64,000 bases of DNA. Source: Congeria kusceri (taxonomy: Eukaryota; Mollusca; Bivalvia; Myida; Dreissenidae). A program made the position numbers and the translations under genes. Below are positions 35,900 to 48,354 of the stretch, in pieces (position 1 is the stretch's first letter; every line of letters starts with the position of its first letter). The notes below the pieces were generated by a model. It was not told where the DNA came from. It did no database searches and saw only the letters and a list, made by a program, of their open reading frames with translations. The stretch is from the NCBI GenBank assembly GCA_027627225.1, contig CM051038.1:42279348-42343347 (forward strand), in the 5' to 3' direction.

Positions 35900-36590
35900 T
35901 GCGGGGATCTCCGGTACAACGAAAACGTCTCTTGCCATACAATTTGTTTACTGCCAGCGGTTCGAACCTCGATCCTGAGCAGACAGTCGCAGGAACCTCA
36001 AGCGATGTAGCCCGACAACTCCTTTTCCGAGAAAGACGCTAAGTTAGCAATGGCGCAACGCTACCTTACTAGCCATGTATATTCGTATTGATATATAGGC
36101 AAAATGTATCCTGGCGCACAATTTATCTACGCCAAACGGTTTGAGCACCGATGCCTTGACTTAAACAGGCAGCTTCTACAGGAAGTGGTCCGACGCCTCT
36201 AGGCCGCACCGTTCCCGAGAAACGCATTTATATAGTGTTCATAGTCAAAACGACCTCCTGGCGCACGAGCGGCGAAACGCTACTTCCAGTTTGCATGTAT
36301 TTGTATTAATATATTGTATAGCATGTAAACATTACCGTTATGCCGGAACTGGGCAATCAGCCGCGGGAGCTTTAAGAGCTCCTACTGGAAGTGGTCCGAT
36401 TCCTCTCCGAAGCATCGTTCCCGAGAAAGGCGCTATGTTAGCAGCGTTGTAACGCTGTCTTACTTACCGTGTATATTCACTCGTTTCAATATGTAGGCAA
36501 AAACATCCTTACTTACAATTTCTCTACGCCCAACGGTTTGAGCCTTGATGCCTGGATAGGCAGCAGCGGAAACCACAAGTCACATGTTAT
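35900..36590. repeat. Degenerate ~190-210 bp tandem repeat, three units
   Basis: CCGAGAAA(G/A)(G/A)CGC followed by a CAACGCTACTT-like block, a GTATATTCGT block and ATATAGGCAAAA-TATCC recur at about 36028, 36211 and 36420. Between them lie CAATTT-TCTACGCC-AACGGTTTGAGC and GGAAGTGGTCCGA. Base composition is less AT-rich than the surroundings. Confidence 0.65.
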
Positions 36591-36787
36591 ATAATTCTGG
36601 TGAATAATATAATTTATTCTAACAGGTAAAATATCTATGTATTAATGGGGCTGGCAGACCTGGGCGAACGCAGCCATAGTGGTGTGCAATTAATTATTTT
36701 TGACAATAACGATATTTCAATAAAGAAACCGCAGTGCTGAAGTTGGCTGTTCAGTAGCGCCCGCACGGCCTGATCGGCCTGATTCCG

Positions 36788-37136
36788 CTAGATCATCTTC
36801 TGGAGGAATAGGTCGCTTAGCCTGACTTCTGCTCCCGGAAGGTCCTCTTCAATCCTCGCAGTCAAGCGACGGATGCGTTCTAGACCAATAAAAGCTGCAT
36901 CGTAGGCTTGGCCTGCTCTACCCAGGGCATTAATGTCGTTAGTCCTAGGCGCGATATATATTGTGCGAGTGTGATTGAAACCGGGCAAACTCCAATATTG
37001 CGGTAGACGGGCCGAATGACCGCGTTGGCCGGTAGTAAACATACTGTTCCGTAGAACTTACAATAGCAAATTGGCCGTATCGGGACCGGAAGCCACCCAT
37101 ACGCTGTACATGAGAATCTCCAAATACAATGCGCAA
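36788..37136 (-). pseudogene. SGNH/GDSL-hydrolase-like relic, frameshifted
   Basis: On the minus strand a 63-codon frame begins at 37136 and reads MRIVFGDSHVQRMGGF, which fits SGNH block I (the nucleophile serine sits in GDS). An overlapping second frame (37042-36788, 84 codons) carries TIYIAPRTNDI, which fits block III (normally GxND; here R replaces G), followed by a helix-like RIRRLTARIEEDLPG segment. The two parts lie in the expected order with a frameshift somewhere in 36960-37042. Similar short SGNH domains occur in bivalve mobile-element-associated proteins, which is from memory. The stop after the C-terminal part is immediate and no His of block V is visible, so it is a broken fragment. 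Confidence 0.45.
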
Positions 37137-37202
37137 TTCACTTAGCTGTGATTGTGTACAGGCATAAACATGCTGATAATTATTATCAGTTCGTTACACG
37201 GA

Positions 37203-37262
37203 GTACGAGCAGTCTTCTCATTTTCAAAACATTCGTTTTCAATAAAACGTGTTAATCACTAA
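37203..37262. repeat. Short repeat of an internal piece of the inverted-repeat arm
   Basis: GTACGAGCAGTCTTCTCATT, CTCGTTTTCAAT-like and AAACGTGTTAATCAC sequence repeats 38085-38145 in direct orientation, on the other side of the microsatellite. Confidence 0.6.
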
Positions 37263-37402
37263 ATGATGACACTGCTGCTGCTGCTGCTGATGATGAAAAC
37301 GATGATGACGATGACGATGATGATGATGAAACAGATATTGATGCATAACTTGATGATGATGATGATGATAATGACGATGATGATGATGATGCTGATGCTG
37401 CT

Positions 37403-37433
<31 letters not shown>

Positions 37434-37576
37434 ATGATAATGACGATGAAGATGATGACGACCACAATTACGACGACGACAATGAAGATGATAATGCTGT
37501 TGATGATGATGATGATGTCGATGATGACGATGATGAAAATGAAACTGATACAGATACTGATACAGAACGTGGTTAT

Positions 37577-37638
<62 letters not shown>

Positions 37639-37724
37639 CCGATGATGATGATGCCGATGATGTGTAATATATAATAATACAGAACTTGATTATGTTGATG
37701 ATGACGATGATAATGACGATGACA

Positions 37725-37756
<32 letters not shown>

Positions 37757-37775
37757 ACAACTGATGATACAACTG
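37263..37775. repeat. Compound (GAT)n/(GCT)n microsatellite
   Basis: GAT repeats with GAC, GAA and GCT interruptions. The right part, from about 37620, is also the outer part of the inverted-repeat arm. Poly-Asp, poly-Met and poly-Ile readings are artefacts. Confidence 0.9.
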
Positions 37776-38745
37776 ATGGTACAACTGATGATACAACTGA
37801 TGATACAACTGATGTTACTACTACTCCCATGCAACAATTCCGTCATCTACTGGCATATTAGTAATGGTACTGATAATGACGATGATCATTATGATGATGA
37901 GAAGAATGATATTGATATTAACTAGGAATTTTAAATGCGACTTTACATAAAATAAACAAATATTTTATCGCGAAAATTATCTAAGATTCTTTATAAATTT
38001 GGCCTTGTTCTTAGTCTTCTTTTATCAACATATTTAAGTAAAAAGTATGAAGTGGTGGCCTCCATACGTGTTGATTAAGAGCAACCTTCTCATACACAAA
38101 ACACTCGTTTTCAATTAAACGTGTTAATCACCTAATTAATTAGCTACTGCCATACATCACACACCCCGATTAGTGGATTTTGTCACACGTCGTTAATTGG
38201 CTAAGACCCGTTACGCGTTTATCACCCTGAGCCCGCCCCGCGATCATTTGATTGGTCCTGTAGTTCGCACCTTGAAGCCCGGCCCCTACCGGAACAAAAC
38301 TCTTCCATTGGTCAATGGCTCAAGCGAGCCTGTCCAATGAAAAGTCAGAATCGGATAAGAGCAGACCGCTCGGGTGTTGATTGGCTAACGTTAGCTATCC
38401 TTATTGAATTGAGACCCGCCCCTAGGTCCCCTGATTACTGTTTTATTATTTTTTTCAATAATATTATTTATATTATATTTTATATTATATCTTCATAACA
38501 TATTATTTCAAATATCTACAAACAACCTTATGCATGCACTGCTAAGTCCAATTTCAAAATGTATTGCTTAAACATTATACAATGTTATTGCACATGAATA
38601 TTATAGCATATCAATAATATTGACGTAGCGATTATACACAGTTGCCAATCATTGCAATACGAAAGTGTTGTACATCACATACATTCAGTAATGTTATAAC
38701 ATTTATAAACTAAACAGATAATTATTCTAATAACTGCAAATAATG
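37620..38745 (+). repeat. Left arm of a 1.1-kb inverted repeat
   Basis: This stretch is the diverged reverse complement of 62365-63440. Matching landmarks are GATGCCGATGATG with CAGAACTTGATT (37640-37690), the GATACAACTGATG-CCCATG block, AAGATTCTTTATAAATTTGG (37984), AACACGTTTAATTG-type sequence, the GC-rich CCAAT block, ATGTTATTGCAC and ATATCAATAATATTGACGTA (38609), and finally AAAGTGTTG and TTTATAAACTAAACAGATAA-like sequence. Homology fades at about 38745. Confidence 0.85.
38196..38385. promoter_or_regulatory. Cluster of five CCAAT/ATTGG motifs in left arm
   Basis: ATTGG at 38196, 38251, 38307 and 38381 and CCAAT at 38334 lie within 190 bases of locally GC-richer sequence. All are retained at matching places in the right arm. 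NF-Y-type promoters show such clusters; a promoter role is an inference and no transcript start is visible. Confidence 0.35.
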
Positions 38746-38749
38746 TCTC

Positions 38750-39220
38750 GGAATATGTACAAGTGTAAACATGTACATGCACAAATGTAAATTAAATATC
38801 GATTCTTAATTTTTCGGCGAAATTTTTAGAGATTATACAAAGTAGAACCGAATTTCGATTGTAATAGCGACTCCCTATACTGCACATTCGTAAAAAACTG
38901 TTATTCTGTTTCTATTAGATTCATGTGACATGAGTTACAAATTCGTTTGTTTACAAAAATGTTGGTGTATCTGCGTGTTTCTGATTACGCTCTAAACCTC
39001 GCAAAAGCAGCTTTTCGTAAGTTTCAATAACTATATTGTAGTGTAGTATATTGTAGTGTTACTGTAGGAATTTGTCATCATTGTTTACTAATAGTTATGA
39101 AAGCGTAAATAATATGCTAATTATTAAAATTGTCACTGAATAACACAATGAAGAAATACAATCATTTATAGTGTTAATGCCTGTTTAGCAATCATGTATT
39201 GTTAAGAACGCATGAAGTGA
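38750..39220. other. Anonymous AT-rich sequence
   Basis: No supported gene or repeat was seen. Confidence 0.5.
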
Positions 39221-39227
39221 TTACGCA

Positions 39228-39228
<1 letters not shown>

Positions 39229-39263
<35 letters not shown>

Positions 39264-39429
39264 TTCATCTTAATCTTAATCTTAATCTTAATCTTAATCT
39301 TCATCTTCATCTTCATCTTCATCTTCATCTTCATCTTCATCATCATCACAACGACCACCACCACAACCACCACCATCATCATCATCATCACAACATCGCC
39401 ATCATCATCATAGCCATCAGAAACATTAT

Positions 39430-39463
<34 letters not shown>
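39229..39463. repeat. Compound microsatellite: (ATC)n, (TCTTAA)n, (TCTTCA)n, (CAC)n, (AAT)n
   Basis: Five short-period blocks follow each other without spacers, changing by single-base steps from one motif to the next. Confidence 0.9.
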
Positions 39464-39464
<1 letters not shown>

Positions 39465-40116
39465 TTTTGCGTATATTATTTTCAATAAACAACAGTCAAT
39501 TGTCTACACATATTTATGGAAATAAATTAACTGTTTATTATAATATTGTTTGCTGCTCAGTGTTTAAAGGTGAAAGGCCACGCTTCTAACAAATGTTATT
39601 TATTCTTTAGAAACATAGTTTTAGCCATAACAAATCAACTTCTCGTGTCAGTTTTCATAAATAACGCTTTTATAAGAGAGTATAGCATAAAAGACAACAT
39701 GATTTTGCGCATATCTCTATCAATAGGCCATTTCGTTTCTAACCGGAAGTGACGTATATTCTTCCAAACGCGTTAATTGTTTTTATATAGACAGTACAAA
39801 TTACTTCAAAACTCGCGTTATTTCATTAAGCTACAATAACCTAAGACATAATTTATATTAAGTAGGATGTGTCAGATAAATGTAGGTTATAAAAACATAT
39901 TCTAATGTAAGTATTTGGCTACATTTGATAAAAATAGACTACACATAGTCCTTACTTTCTTCTTCTTAGACATCTGCTATAGGGATCGTTTACTTAGTAC
40001 CACTTTGTGTTATCAACTCATCAGTACTAGACAAATGATAACAATATTTTATCTTTGAGATCAATGGAAATGGATCTTCAGTAGTCTGTGCTTCCTGCTG
40101 TCACTTTTTTGGCCCC
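39464..40116. other. Anonymous sequence
   Basis: No supported gene was seen. Open frames are short and AT-driven. Confidence 0.5.
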
Positions 40117-41770
40117 GACAAACAACGGTGACAATATCCTGTGTATTCCTACACAATTACGTGTCAAAAGTAATATGAAGGTTTGACAAGTTGTGGGCAT
40201 GGAAAATCCTGATTTCTGATTGGTTGATAGGTTTACGAATCATAATTATACTTGACTTAGACGTAATCTGATTTGTTGCAGTAGTTCAGCCTTATGCATT
40301 GGCAATTTAAATTCAACAATCTTTATAATTAAACAGAAAGAAAGAAAAAAATGCAGCATTTTGTTGTTAACGTAGTTAAAAGATAATAAAAACAACAACA
40401 TTTTTCATGTAGTGTTTTAATGTTCTTCAAAGCCCTATTACTGAATTATTTCAATACAAATGGTGTAGAAAATTCAGATTTATGGCTACATTAGAAGCCC
40501 GTCTAATAAAATTGTACAAGATTGTAAAGGACGATGTTAATATAATAATATACAGCCTGTTGCTGAAACATTGACTTTATTAAATATAAAAAAATAGTGT
40601 ATCCCAAAAATGTTTCACTATCCCGATTATAGATATACTGAACATATATTGTAAGCAATATTAGAATAATCTGCGGCATACAAGTACTTTTTAAAACGTA
40701 GAGTAACGCGGAAAAACAAAACGATACATAAATTGTCGGTAGTATGTGAGTTAGCATATCACATGCATATGCTTTTTCTATGTGAAACATTATGAAATGG
40801 ATATGTTTTTTAGTTAAAGTGCATGACAAATTGAAAAAGACACATAAATACTTCACATTCATAAACTTTCGCTGCACGTACATATTTCTTTTGTAGATGC
40901 TAATAATTATAGTCATTACACTTAGCAATCTGTGAAAGCGTTCTCGCACATTTGTAAGAGAGGTATCCAATTATCAAAACAACATCCTGTTTGTCACATG
41001 ACATAATAAGGGGTCGTACAAAAACTACCATTCATTCAAGGCATGATGGCACATCGACTGTAAAAACTGACATCTTGAATACAGTTGAAAGTGAAAAATG
41101 CAACGGTTAAATAACAATCGGTTTATAAAAAATTAATATAAATGAGCAACATAAAAACTGAAAGGATTAACTACCAAACATACCATTGTGAACTGTCTGA
41201 AAAGTGATGGGAGTTTTCTATTTTAAATATTACTTCTTTATTATTACACTTGTATGGAAATATAAAAGAATCAAAATAATTATGGATAAGCTAGATTGAC
41301 GATCAACGAAAAGGTAAGTAATACAATGTGGCATAATCTACTTATGAATGATGCATGTGCTAATTGTCATTTACTCGTCCCGCAAGACGTTGTTTAAATA
41401 CGATAAAATTCATTTAAAATAGCTGTTGTGACATGTTAAAAGCAAGCACAACGACTTACAATACCTAAAAACAAAATATTGTCATAAAAGAATTGTTGAA
41501 ATGCCAATTTTCGTTAAAGAAATTTAGTAAATAATAATGGCGAGCTATTAATGGAGCGTTGGGATTTAACAACGTCATCAAGAAAATGGCGGCGGAAATT
41601 ACCGAGCGGCGTACGGAAATTGCCGATGAACAAAATCATCGTTTTTAAGCATCACACTAATAGTTTTCCAATTTTACATAAGCAACATTGTAATCTACTG
41701 ACTTTTATCTACAAAATATCAAAAGTATGTGAAAACATGGCCGTTCACCTTTAACTGAATATTTAAAAGA
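40117..41770 (+). repeat. Direct duplication, left copy (with native middle)
   Basis: It shares GACAAACAACGGTGACAATA through to CTGAATATTTAAAAGA with 44164-45745, nearly base for base, except for 40862-41329, which has no counterpart there. Its 3' part includes a short conserved frame (41551-41754) that probably stays open only because the duplication is recent. Confidence 0.9.
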
Positions 41771-41879
41771 CCTGCCCAAAATTTCTTTCATATTTAGCTT
41801 AAAATATTTAATATAATTTGCGCGATATTGTGGGAAACCTTTCAACGGAAAATATTGATTGTTTTCGGTTTAGTTCTTT

Positions 41880-42197
41880 TGACAAGTACAACTTCACATT
41901 CAAATTGTCACCCGCAGAGGTTGATGACCCTACGTGTTATCGGTTACTATGGAAACAGAGTCGATTTTATTGCCGAATACTGATAAGAAGGATGTCTGTG
42001 TAGCCTGTTAGAAAAATAGAAGTTAAGGCTATGCTATTGTCTAATATATTTTTAAACTTATAAGAGCTTTTAATATCTTTATAAAACACAAGTGAATACA
42101 ATTTGATATAAGCGATTATCTTTCCAATAATTAACTTCGTAATAATAATAATAATAATAATAATCATCATCATCATCATCATCACCATCGTTGTCGC

Positions 42198-42240
<43 letters not shown>

Positions 42241-42480
42241 GTCGTCATTGTCATCGTCATCATCATCATCATCATCTCATCATCATCATCAGCAGCAGCA
42301 GCAGCATCATCCCATGTTATTCTGCATCACCACAGTTATATTCATGAAAAGTTTTATAAGCACTACATAAATAATGTTTACTAGTTTGTACGCGCCCTAG
42401 TTTTATGTGTACGCATTAGGTACTACAAAAACACATAAAACTAACCTCGGATAATTAACATAATATATGGCATATTCATT
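41880..42480 (+). repeat. Interspersed repeat, copy 1 (with microsatellite)
   Basis: GTCACCCGCAGAGG, TTATCGGTTACTATGGAAAC, GATGTCTGTGTAGCCTGTTAG, an (ATC)n tract, CCCATGTT and TTTACTAGTTTGTACGCG recur in the same order and strand at 63592-64000. A partial third copy of the right half is at 42772-42910. Confidence 0.85.
42131..42300. repeat. (AAT)n then (ATC)n then (AGC)n microsatellite
   Basis: A short AAT block changes into a long ATC block with GTC and ACC interruptions and ends in AGC repeats. Confidence 0.92.
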
Positions 42481-42484
42481 ACGA

Positions 42485-42770
42485 TCATCACCATGATCGT
42501 CATCATGATTATCAGTCATCATCAGTCATCATTATCATCATCATCATCAATAATCAACATCATGATCCTCATCATGATCATCGTCATGATAATCATCATC
42601 ATCAGTCATCATCAGTCATCATCAGTCATCATCAGTCATCATCAGTCATCATCAGTCATCATCAGTCATCATCAGTCATCATCAGTCATCATCAGCCATC
42701 ATCAGTCATCATCAGTCATAGTCAGTCATCGTCAGTCATCGTCAGTCATCATCAGTCATCATCATCATCA
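42485..42770. repeat. Decamer tandem repeat (ATCATCAGTC)n with ATC flanks
   Basis: From about 42600 to 42765 the 10-base unit ATCATCAGTC repeats about sixteen times, with rare GCC, ATA and GTC changes. It has no spacers. Confidence 0.92.
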
Positions 42771-42771
42771 C

Positions 42772-42910
42772 CGTTATATTAATGCAATTTTACTATTAGC
42801 AACACATGCACGTGTATACTAGGATGTACGCCTCCCAGGTTTATGTTCATGCCTTATGCACTACATAAATAAGACTAATCTCGCAATATTAACAGAATAT
42901 GTGGTACATT
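42772..42910 (+). repeat. Interspersed repeat, partial copy 2
   Basis: It shares GTACGC, TTTATGTTC, GCACTACATAAATAA, CTAATCTCGCAATATTAACA and AGAATATGTGG with the right halves of 41880-42480 and 63592-64000. Confidence 0.7.
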
Positions 42911-42975
42911 CATTTCTTTACAATCGTTTGTACAGACATCTTTGCATGTCTTTACAGAATATTATTAACAGAACC

Positions 42976-43571
<596 letters not shown>

Positions 43572-43650
43572 CGTTGTTATTATTGAACTGTAATATGAAT
43601 ATCTCTTTGCTGCCCAGTGTTTCACTTAATATTAAAATATCGCGCCCGAA

Positions 43651-43745
43651 AAGCACCACCACCACCACCACGATCATCATCATCATCACTATCATTATCA
43701 TATTATCATTAACACCACCACCACCACGATCATCATCATCATGAT
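43651..43745. repeat. (CAC)n/(ATC)n block repeated twice
   Basis: CACCACCACCACCACGATCA followed by ATC repeats occurs at about 43655 and 43713. Confidence 0.85.
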
Positions 43746-44163
43746 CTAACAAGAAAACTAATTAAGATTTGATTATATTCATACACTAAAATTAACTGTA
43801 AACTTGTCATCGTTTTATACTAAATATTATTATTATTGCTTAACGAATAATAACGTTACTGTGGGAAATATTGCGATTTCAATTAAATTTTGTCTATCTG
43901 TTTATAACGACCGATTTAAATGTTGAACCTCGAAAGTCTATGACCATAAGTGGTATTGGCTAGAACGGCAACTGCGCTGGATTATTACAGATGATTGATA
44001 AGAAGGCTTTCTATGTCCGTTTTATTGCCGAATACTGATAAGAAGGACATTTGATTGGCCTTAAAGATCAATCCTCCTCCACTTTATGATCAACATAATG
44101 ATCAACATGATGATAATGAGGATGAGGATGTGGATGATAAATCACATGACATACGGACACGTG
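43746..44163. other. Anonymous sequence with fragment of interspersed repeat
   Basis: TTTTATTGCCGAATACTGATAAGAAGGA (44020-44047, in two halves of the shared segment) also occurs at about 41966-41994. No gene was seen. Confidence 0.5.
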
Positions 44164-45745
44164 TGACAAACAACGGTGACAATATCCTGTGTATTCCTAC
44201 ACAATAACGTGTCAAAAGTAATATGAAGGTTTGACAAGTTGTGGCCATGGCAAATCCTGATTTCTGATTGGTTGATAGGTTTACGAATCATAATTATACT
44301 TGACTTAGACGTAATCTGATTTGTTGCAGTAGTTCAGCCTTATGCATTGGCAATTTAAATTCAACTATCTTTATAATCAAACAGAAAGAAAGAAAAAAAA
44401 AGCAGCATTTTGTTGTAAACGTAGTTAAAAGATAATAAAAAAACAACATTTTTTATGTAGTGTTTTAATGTTCTTCAAAGCCCTATTACTGAATTATTTC
44501 AATACAAATGTCTTAGAAAATTCAGATTTATGGCTACATTAGAAGCCCGTCTAATAAAATTGTACAAGATTGTAAAGGACGATGTTAATATAATAATATA
44601 CAGCCTGTTGCTGAAACATTGACTTTATTAAATATGAAAAAATTAGTATATCCCAAAAATGTTTCACTATCCCGATTATAGATATACTGAACATATATTG
44701 TAAGCAATATTAGAATAATCTGCAGCATGCAAGTATTTTATAAAAAGTAGAGTAACGTGGAAAAATAAAACAATACATAAATTGTCGGTAGTATGTGAGT
44801 TAGCATATCACATGCATATGCTTTTTCTATGTGAAACATTATGAAATGGATATGTTTTTTATTTAAAGTGCATGACAAATTGAAAAAGACACATAAATAC
44901 TTCACATTCATTTACAAGACCGGAATCCAAGGTAAATTATTAAGAGTTATACGGGACATGTACCAGAAAGTTAAATCTTGTGTTAAAGTATGTAATAGCT
45001 ACACTGATTTTTTCGATTGCGCCGTTGGTTTGAGGCAAGGGGAGGTTATTTCCCCTCTACTTTTCTCCTTATTTGTTGAAGATGTTGAGTTATATTTGCA
45101 AAATAATGTTGATTCGGGATTGCTTCTTGATGACATTGTTATTATTCTTTTGTTGTTTGCTGACGATATGGCCATATTTGCCAAAACACCACTTGAGTTA
45201 CACGAGAATTTGAATTGTTTAAAAACTTACTGTGACAAATGGGGTCTTAAAGTTAATACTGATAAAACAAAAATAATGGTTTTTCGTAAGCGAGGTAAAC
45301 TATTTGGCATAATCTACTTATAAATGATGCCTGTGCTAATTGTCATTTACTCGTCCCGCAAGACGTTGTTTAATACTATAAAATTCATTTAAAATAGCTG
45401 TTGTGACATGTTAAAAGCAAGCACAACGACTTACAATACCTAAAAACAAAATATTGTCGTAAGAGAATTTTTGAAATGCCAATTTTTGTTAAAGAAATTT
45501 AGTAAGTAATAATGGCGAGCTGTTAATGGAGCGTTGGGATTTAACTACGTCATCAAGAAAATGGCGGCGGAAATTACCGAGCGGCGTTCGGAAATTGCCG
45601 ATGAACAAAATCATCGTTTTTAAGCATCAAACTAATAATTTTCCAATTTTACATAAGCAACATTGTAATCTACTGACTTTTATATACAAAATATCAAAAG
45701 TATGTGAAAACATGGCCGTTCACCTTAAACTGAATATTTAAAAGA
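44164..45745 (+). repeat. Direct duplication, right copy (middle replaced by RT fragment)
   Basis: It matches 40117-40861 and 41330-41770 closely. The 395 bases at 44911-45305 replace the 468-base native middle and encode a LINE reverse-transcriptase segment. Confidence 0.9.
44905..45308 (+). pseudogene. LINE reverse-transcriptase fragment replacing native sequence
   Basis: The reading contains GLRQGEVISPLLFSLF, then LLFADDM with the catalytic aspartates at 45162-45167, then WGLKVNTDKTKIMVFRKRG. These are fingers-palm blocks of a jockey/CR1/RTE-type non-LTR element and resemble the element at 53264-54990 in block order, but are diverged from it in sequence. The frame is open across the fragment, yet both ends stop abruptly at the duplication-homology borders, so it is a truncated insert. 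It may continue as an accidental fusion upstream to 44841. Confidence 0.85.
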
Positions 45746-46376
45746 GGATGATAAATCACATGACACACGGACATGTGTGAAACTTCATCTGTACAAAACG
45801 TAGATCAATTCATTATTTTAGCATCCTAGTGATTTAAGTCAAAGGCTTAATCGCAAACACAGCACGTCTCGTAAAACAGAAACCACGTCGGACGACAATG
45901 CACACTGTTGAAACTGTGGCACGCCTTTGAAATGCATTTGGTACATTTTATCAACACACTGTCCATATGTCGTCACCCACATGTTCTGGTTTCGATTGTG
46001 GATGTTATTATGCATACACACGTATCCATTCTGATAAGCTACTTACGTTTGCCTGGGTTAGCGCGATAAGGCATCCGGGTTTTACAAACGACAAATCATT
46101 GTCGACTGATCTGCAAATCCAGATAATATGCATTCAGAATAAACCGATATTTATTGAATGCATTTAACACGAAAAAGGACAGCGCGTGATCGCCATGTTG
46201 TACATCCCTTTCTTGAAATACATGTAAGGAATAATCCAGATTTATTAAAATGTTGTCTTTCTTGATAAAGTCAGTTAACTTCTATAAACATGATCATGTG
46301 CACGTAGTTATGTAGTTGAATCAGTTGGCATTGAGATTTCAAAAAGTTACATCGAGCGTACACCTCCTCAACAATA
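45746..46376. other. Anonymous sequence
   Basis: No supported gene or repeat was recognised between the duplication and the first TIR element. Confidence 0.5.
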
Positions 46377-48354
46377 GGCCTTTCCCAAAACTAGGTTACT
46401 TCCCTGGCGTAATCGCGAGTGATGTCCCTTGTTCACTTCCGGCGACGTTTATTGGTTGTAAGGCGGGATAAGCGTATTGATATTTACCGAAAAACGTGCA
46501 ATATATTTGATTTTCAATCTTATATTTGTGTTGGTGTCGTAAAAATAAATTTACAAATATCAACAATCGTATATATTATACATCATGCACTTTATTGATC
46601 AATTTAATTAAATTATTATTTTGATTTTTAACAATATTGTTTACTCTTTGCAGATTGGCAAACAAACTGTACACAGTACGTTTAACGGTTATTGTGCAAC
46701 AAAACACACAAATAGTGATTTCAGTATCTAAACAACCTATGCCTTCATCCTCTATTAAATTTGCATTATTAAATAAAATAAATAAAAAGCTCTTTTTAGT
46801 GAAATGAGTTTGCTAAGTAACTCTAAGCTAACATTCTTCTGGCGACTTAAATTACGAAAATGAGGTATCATCACAGAAAGTTTGAGCGTAATTCCGATGT
46901 TTTTGGCAGCAACTTCTTATTTGAATTCTATACACATTTGTGTTTAAAGCTTTTTTCGTTGCATATATTATTGTTGTGTGCTAAATATTTACGGTGCTTG
47001 AAGAGGATTCGCTTTAATCTTGAAATATAATGTAACAAAACAACCATCTTTTTCAGTACTGTTAACACAATATTACAATAACTAAAGATGATGTCACTCC
47101 TCATTTAATGCTATAACACATGTTGTTTTAAAGAGATTAAGTAAGTAATTTGTTCATTATTGTGTCATGTGTTTAAACAATGTTCATGATAACTTCATAT
47201 AATCAACGAAACAAATGACACCCGACACAATGGGTCTATATGTCACCAGGAAATAGATATGTCGTGATAAATATGTACATAGGTGAGTATCTATAATAAA
47301 ACAGACATAGATTATATACATTTTGAAAACAGTTTCCACAATTCAGAGTAAGTAATTAACTAAGCCAACAGAAGACTCTAATATACGTTAGAATAAATAA
47401 TTTATACTTGTTGAGTCTGTTTGATCGAATATTTAGTTTTCCTTCATGTGTATAACTCTAACTGAGATTATTTCTTCATTTCTGTCCGAGTCGTGGTAAA
47501 CAAACAACATTTTATTCTCGCAGCAGCTACGGTAATTCCCGTATGTTTTAGAAAAACAAAACACGATAAGCTCCTAAATGTTCACCACCTTTCAATTCTT
47601 CAGAATTGAAAATTAAATGCTGTGCTATATTATTTCACTCTTCAATTTGGACCCATTTATTAATTCGAAAAAGTGTTTAATGCTTTTAATTCTGTTCTGT
47701 TCTGTTCAATAAGGTTGCGAAATTTCATAGGGTGATAGGCAAAGAACAACAACGGAGACAAAAACATTTTTAAATGTGAGATAAACTTTAATTTGAGAAG
47801 CGAACAATGGAGACGAAGTGTGACATGTCAGTTGTCTCTCCAAGTAGATTTTTATCATCAATTCATTACGCAATTGCACGGGTTTGCGGTATTGTTCGAA
47901 TGGCAATTTGATAAGATCCCAGCGGTTTGTGGCCTTGGTATTTTTATAACCCCCTCTTCAGTCAGATAACTGAGTATCAATTGATGTGGTGGCATTTATG
48001 TATGGAAAACAACCGTTTAAGACAAGACAAGGAGACTACTTCTTTTTTCCGGAAATGTTGTCATACGGACATGTGGCTGTAGTAATGAGGTTAAAACGAT
48101 ACTATATTTAGTTTTAATAATTTATTTTTGTAAGATATATCCTCTATGAGTTTTATTTATAATATTTAATAAAAAACATGGATTTAAAAACTTCCATTAC
48201 AAGTTTTGAAAGCCGCTTGGCCTTAGATCTATAATACTTTATATGGCAAGCTATGGAAAACGTCGCCGGAAGTCGGGTATCAAATATGGCGGATGTGAAT
48301 TTGCAATAACGGGAGGTAATTTCCAAGGGAGATCACATAGTTTTGGGAAAGGCC
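46377..48354 (+). mobile_element. GGCC-TIR element E1 (non-autonomous DNA transposon)
   Basis: The left end GGCCTTTCCCAAAACTAGGT and the reverse complement of the right end (GGCCTTTCCCAAAACTATGT) form terminal inverted repeats; looser pairing continues about ten bases further. TA flanks both ends (46375-46376; 48355-48356), fitting a TA target-site duplication as in Tc1/mariner-type elements. No transposase-like frame is present in its 1978 bp. It shares its whole length with E2 in the same orientation. Confidence 0.8.

Noticed and set aside
37259..37846. Long His-, Ile- and Asp-rich frames over GAT repeats
   Set aside because: Microsatellite translation; no unique flanking sequence in frame.
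40503..40970. 155-codon minus-strand frame
   Set aside because: In the duplicate copy the frame is broken by changes and by the replaced middle. Composition is AT-driven and no motif is present.
41551..41754. 67-codon frame shared with 45526-45741
   Set aside because: Both copies are part of a recent duplication, so openness is not evidence of selection; the ends already differ.
42600..42765. CRISPR-like array
   Set aside because: The repeat is a 10-base unit without spacers in a eukaryotic-type sequence; it is a plain tandem repeat.
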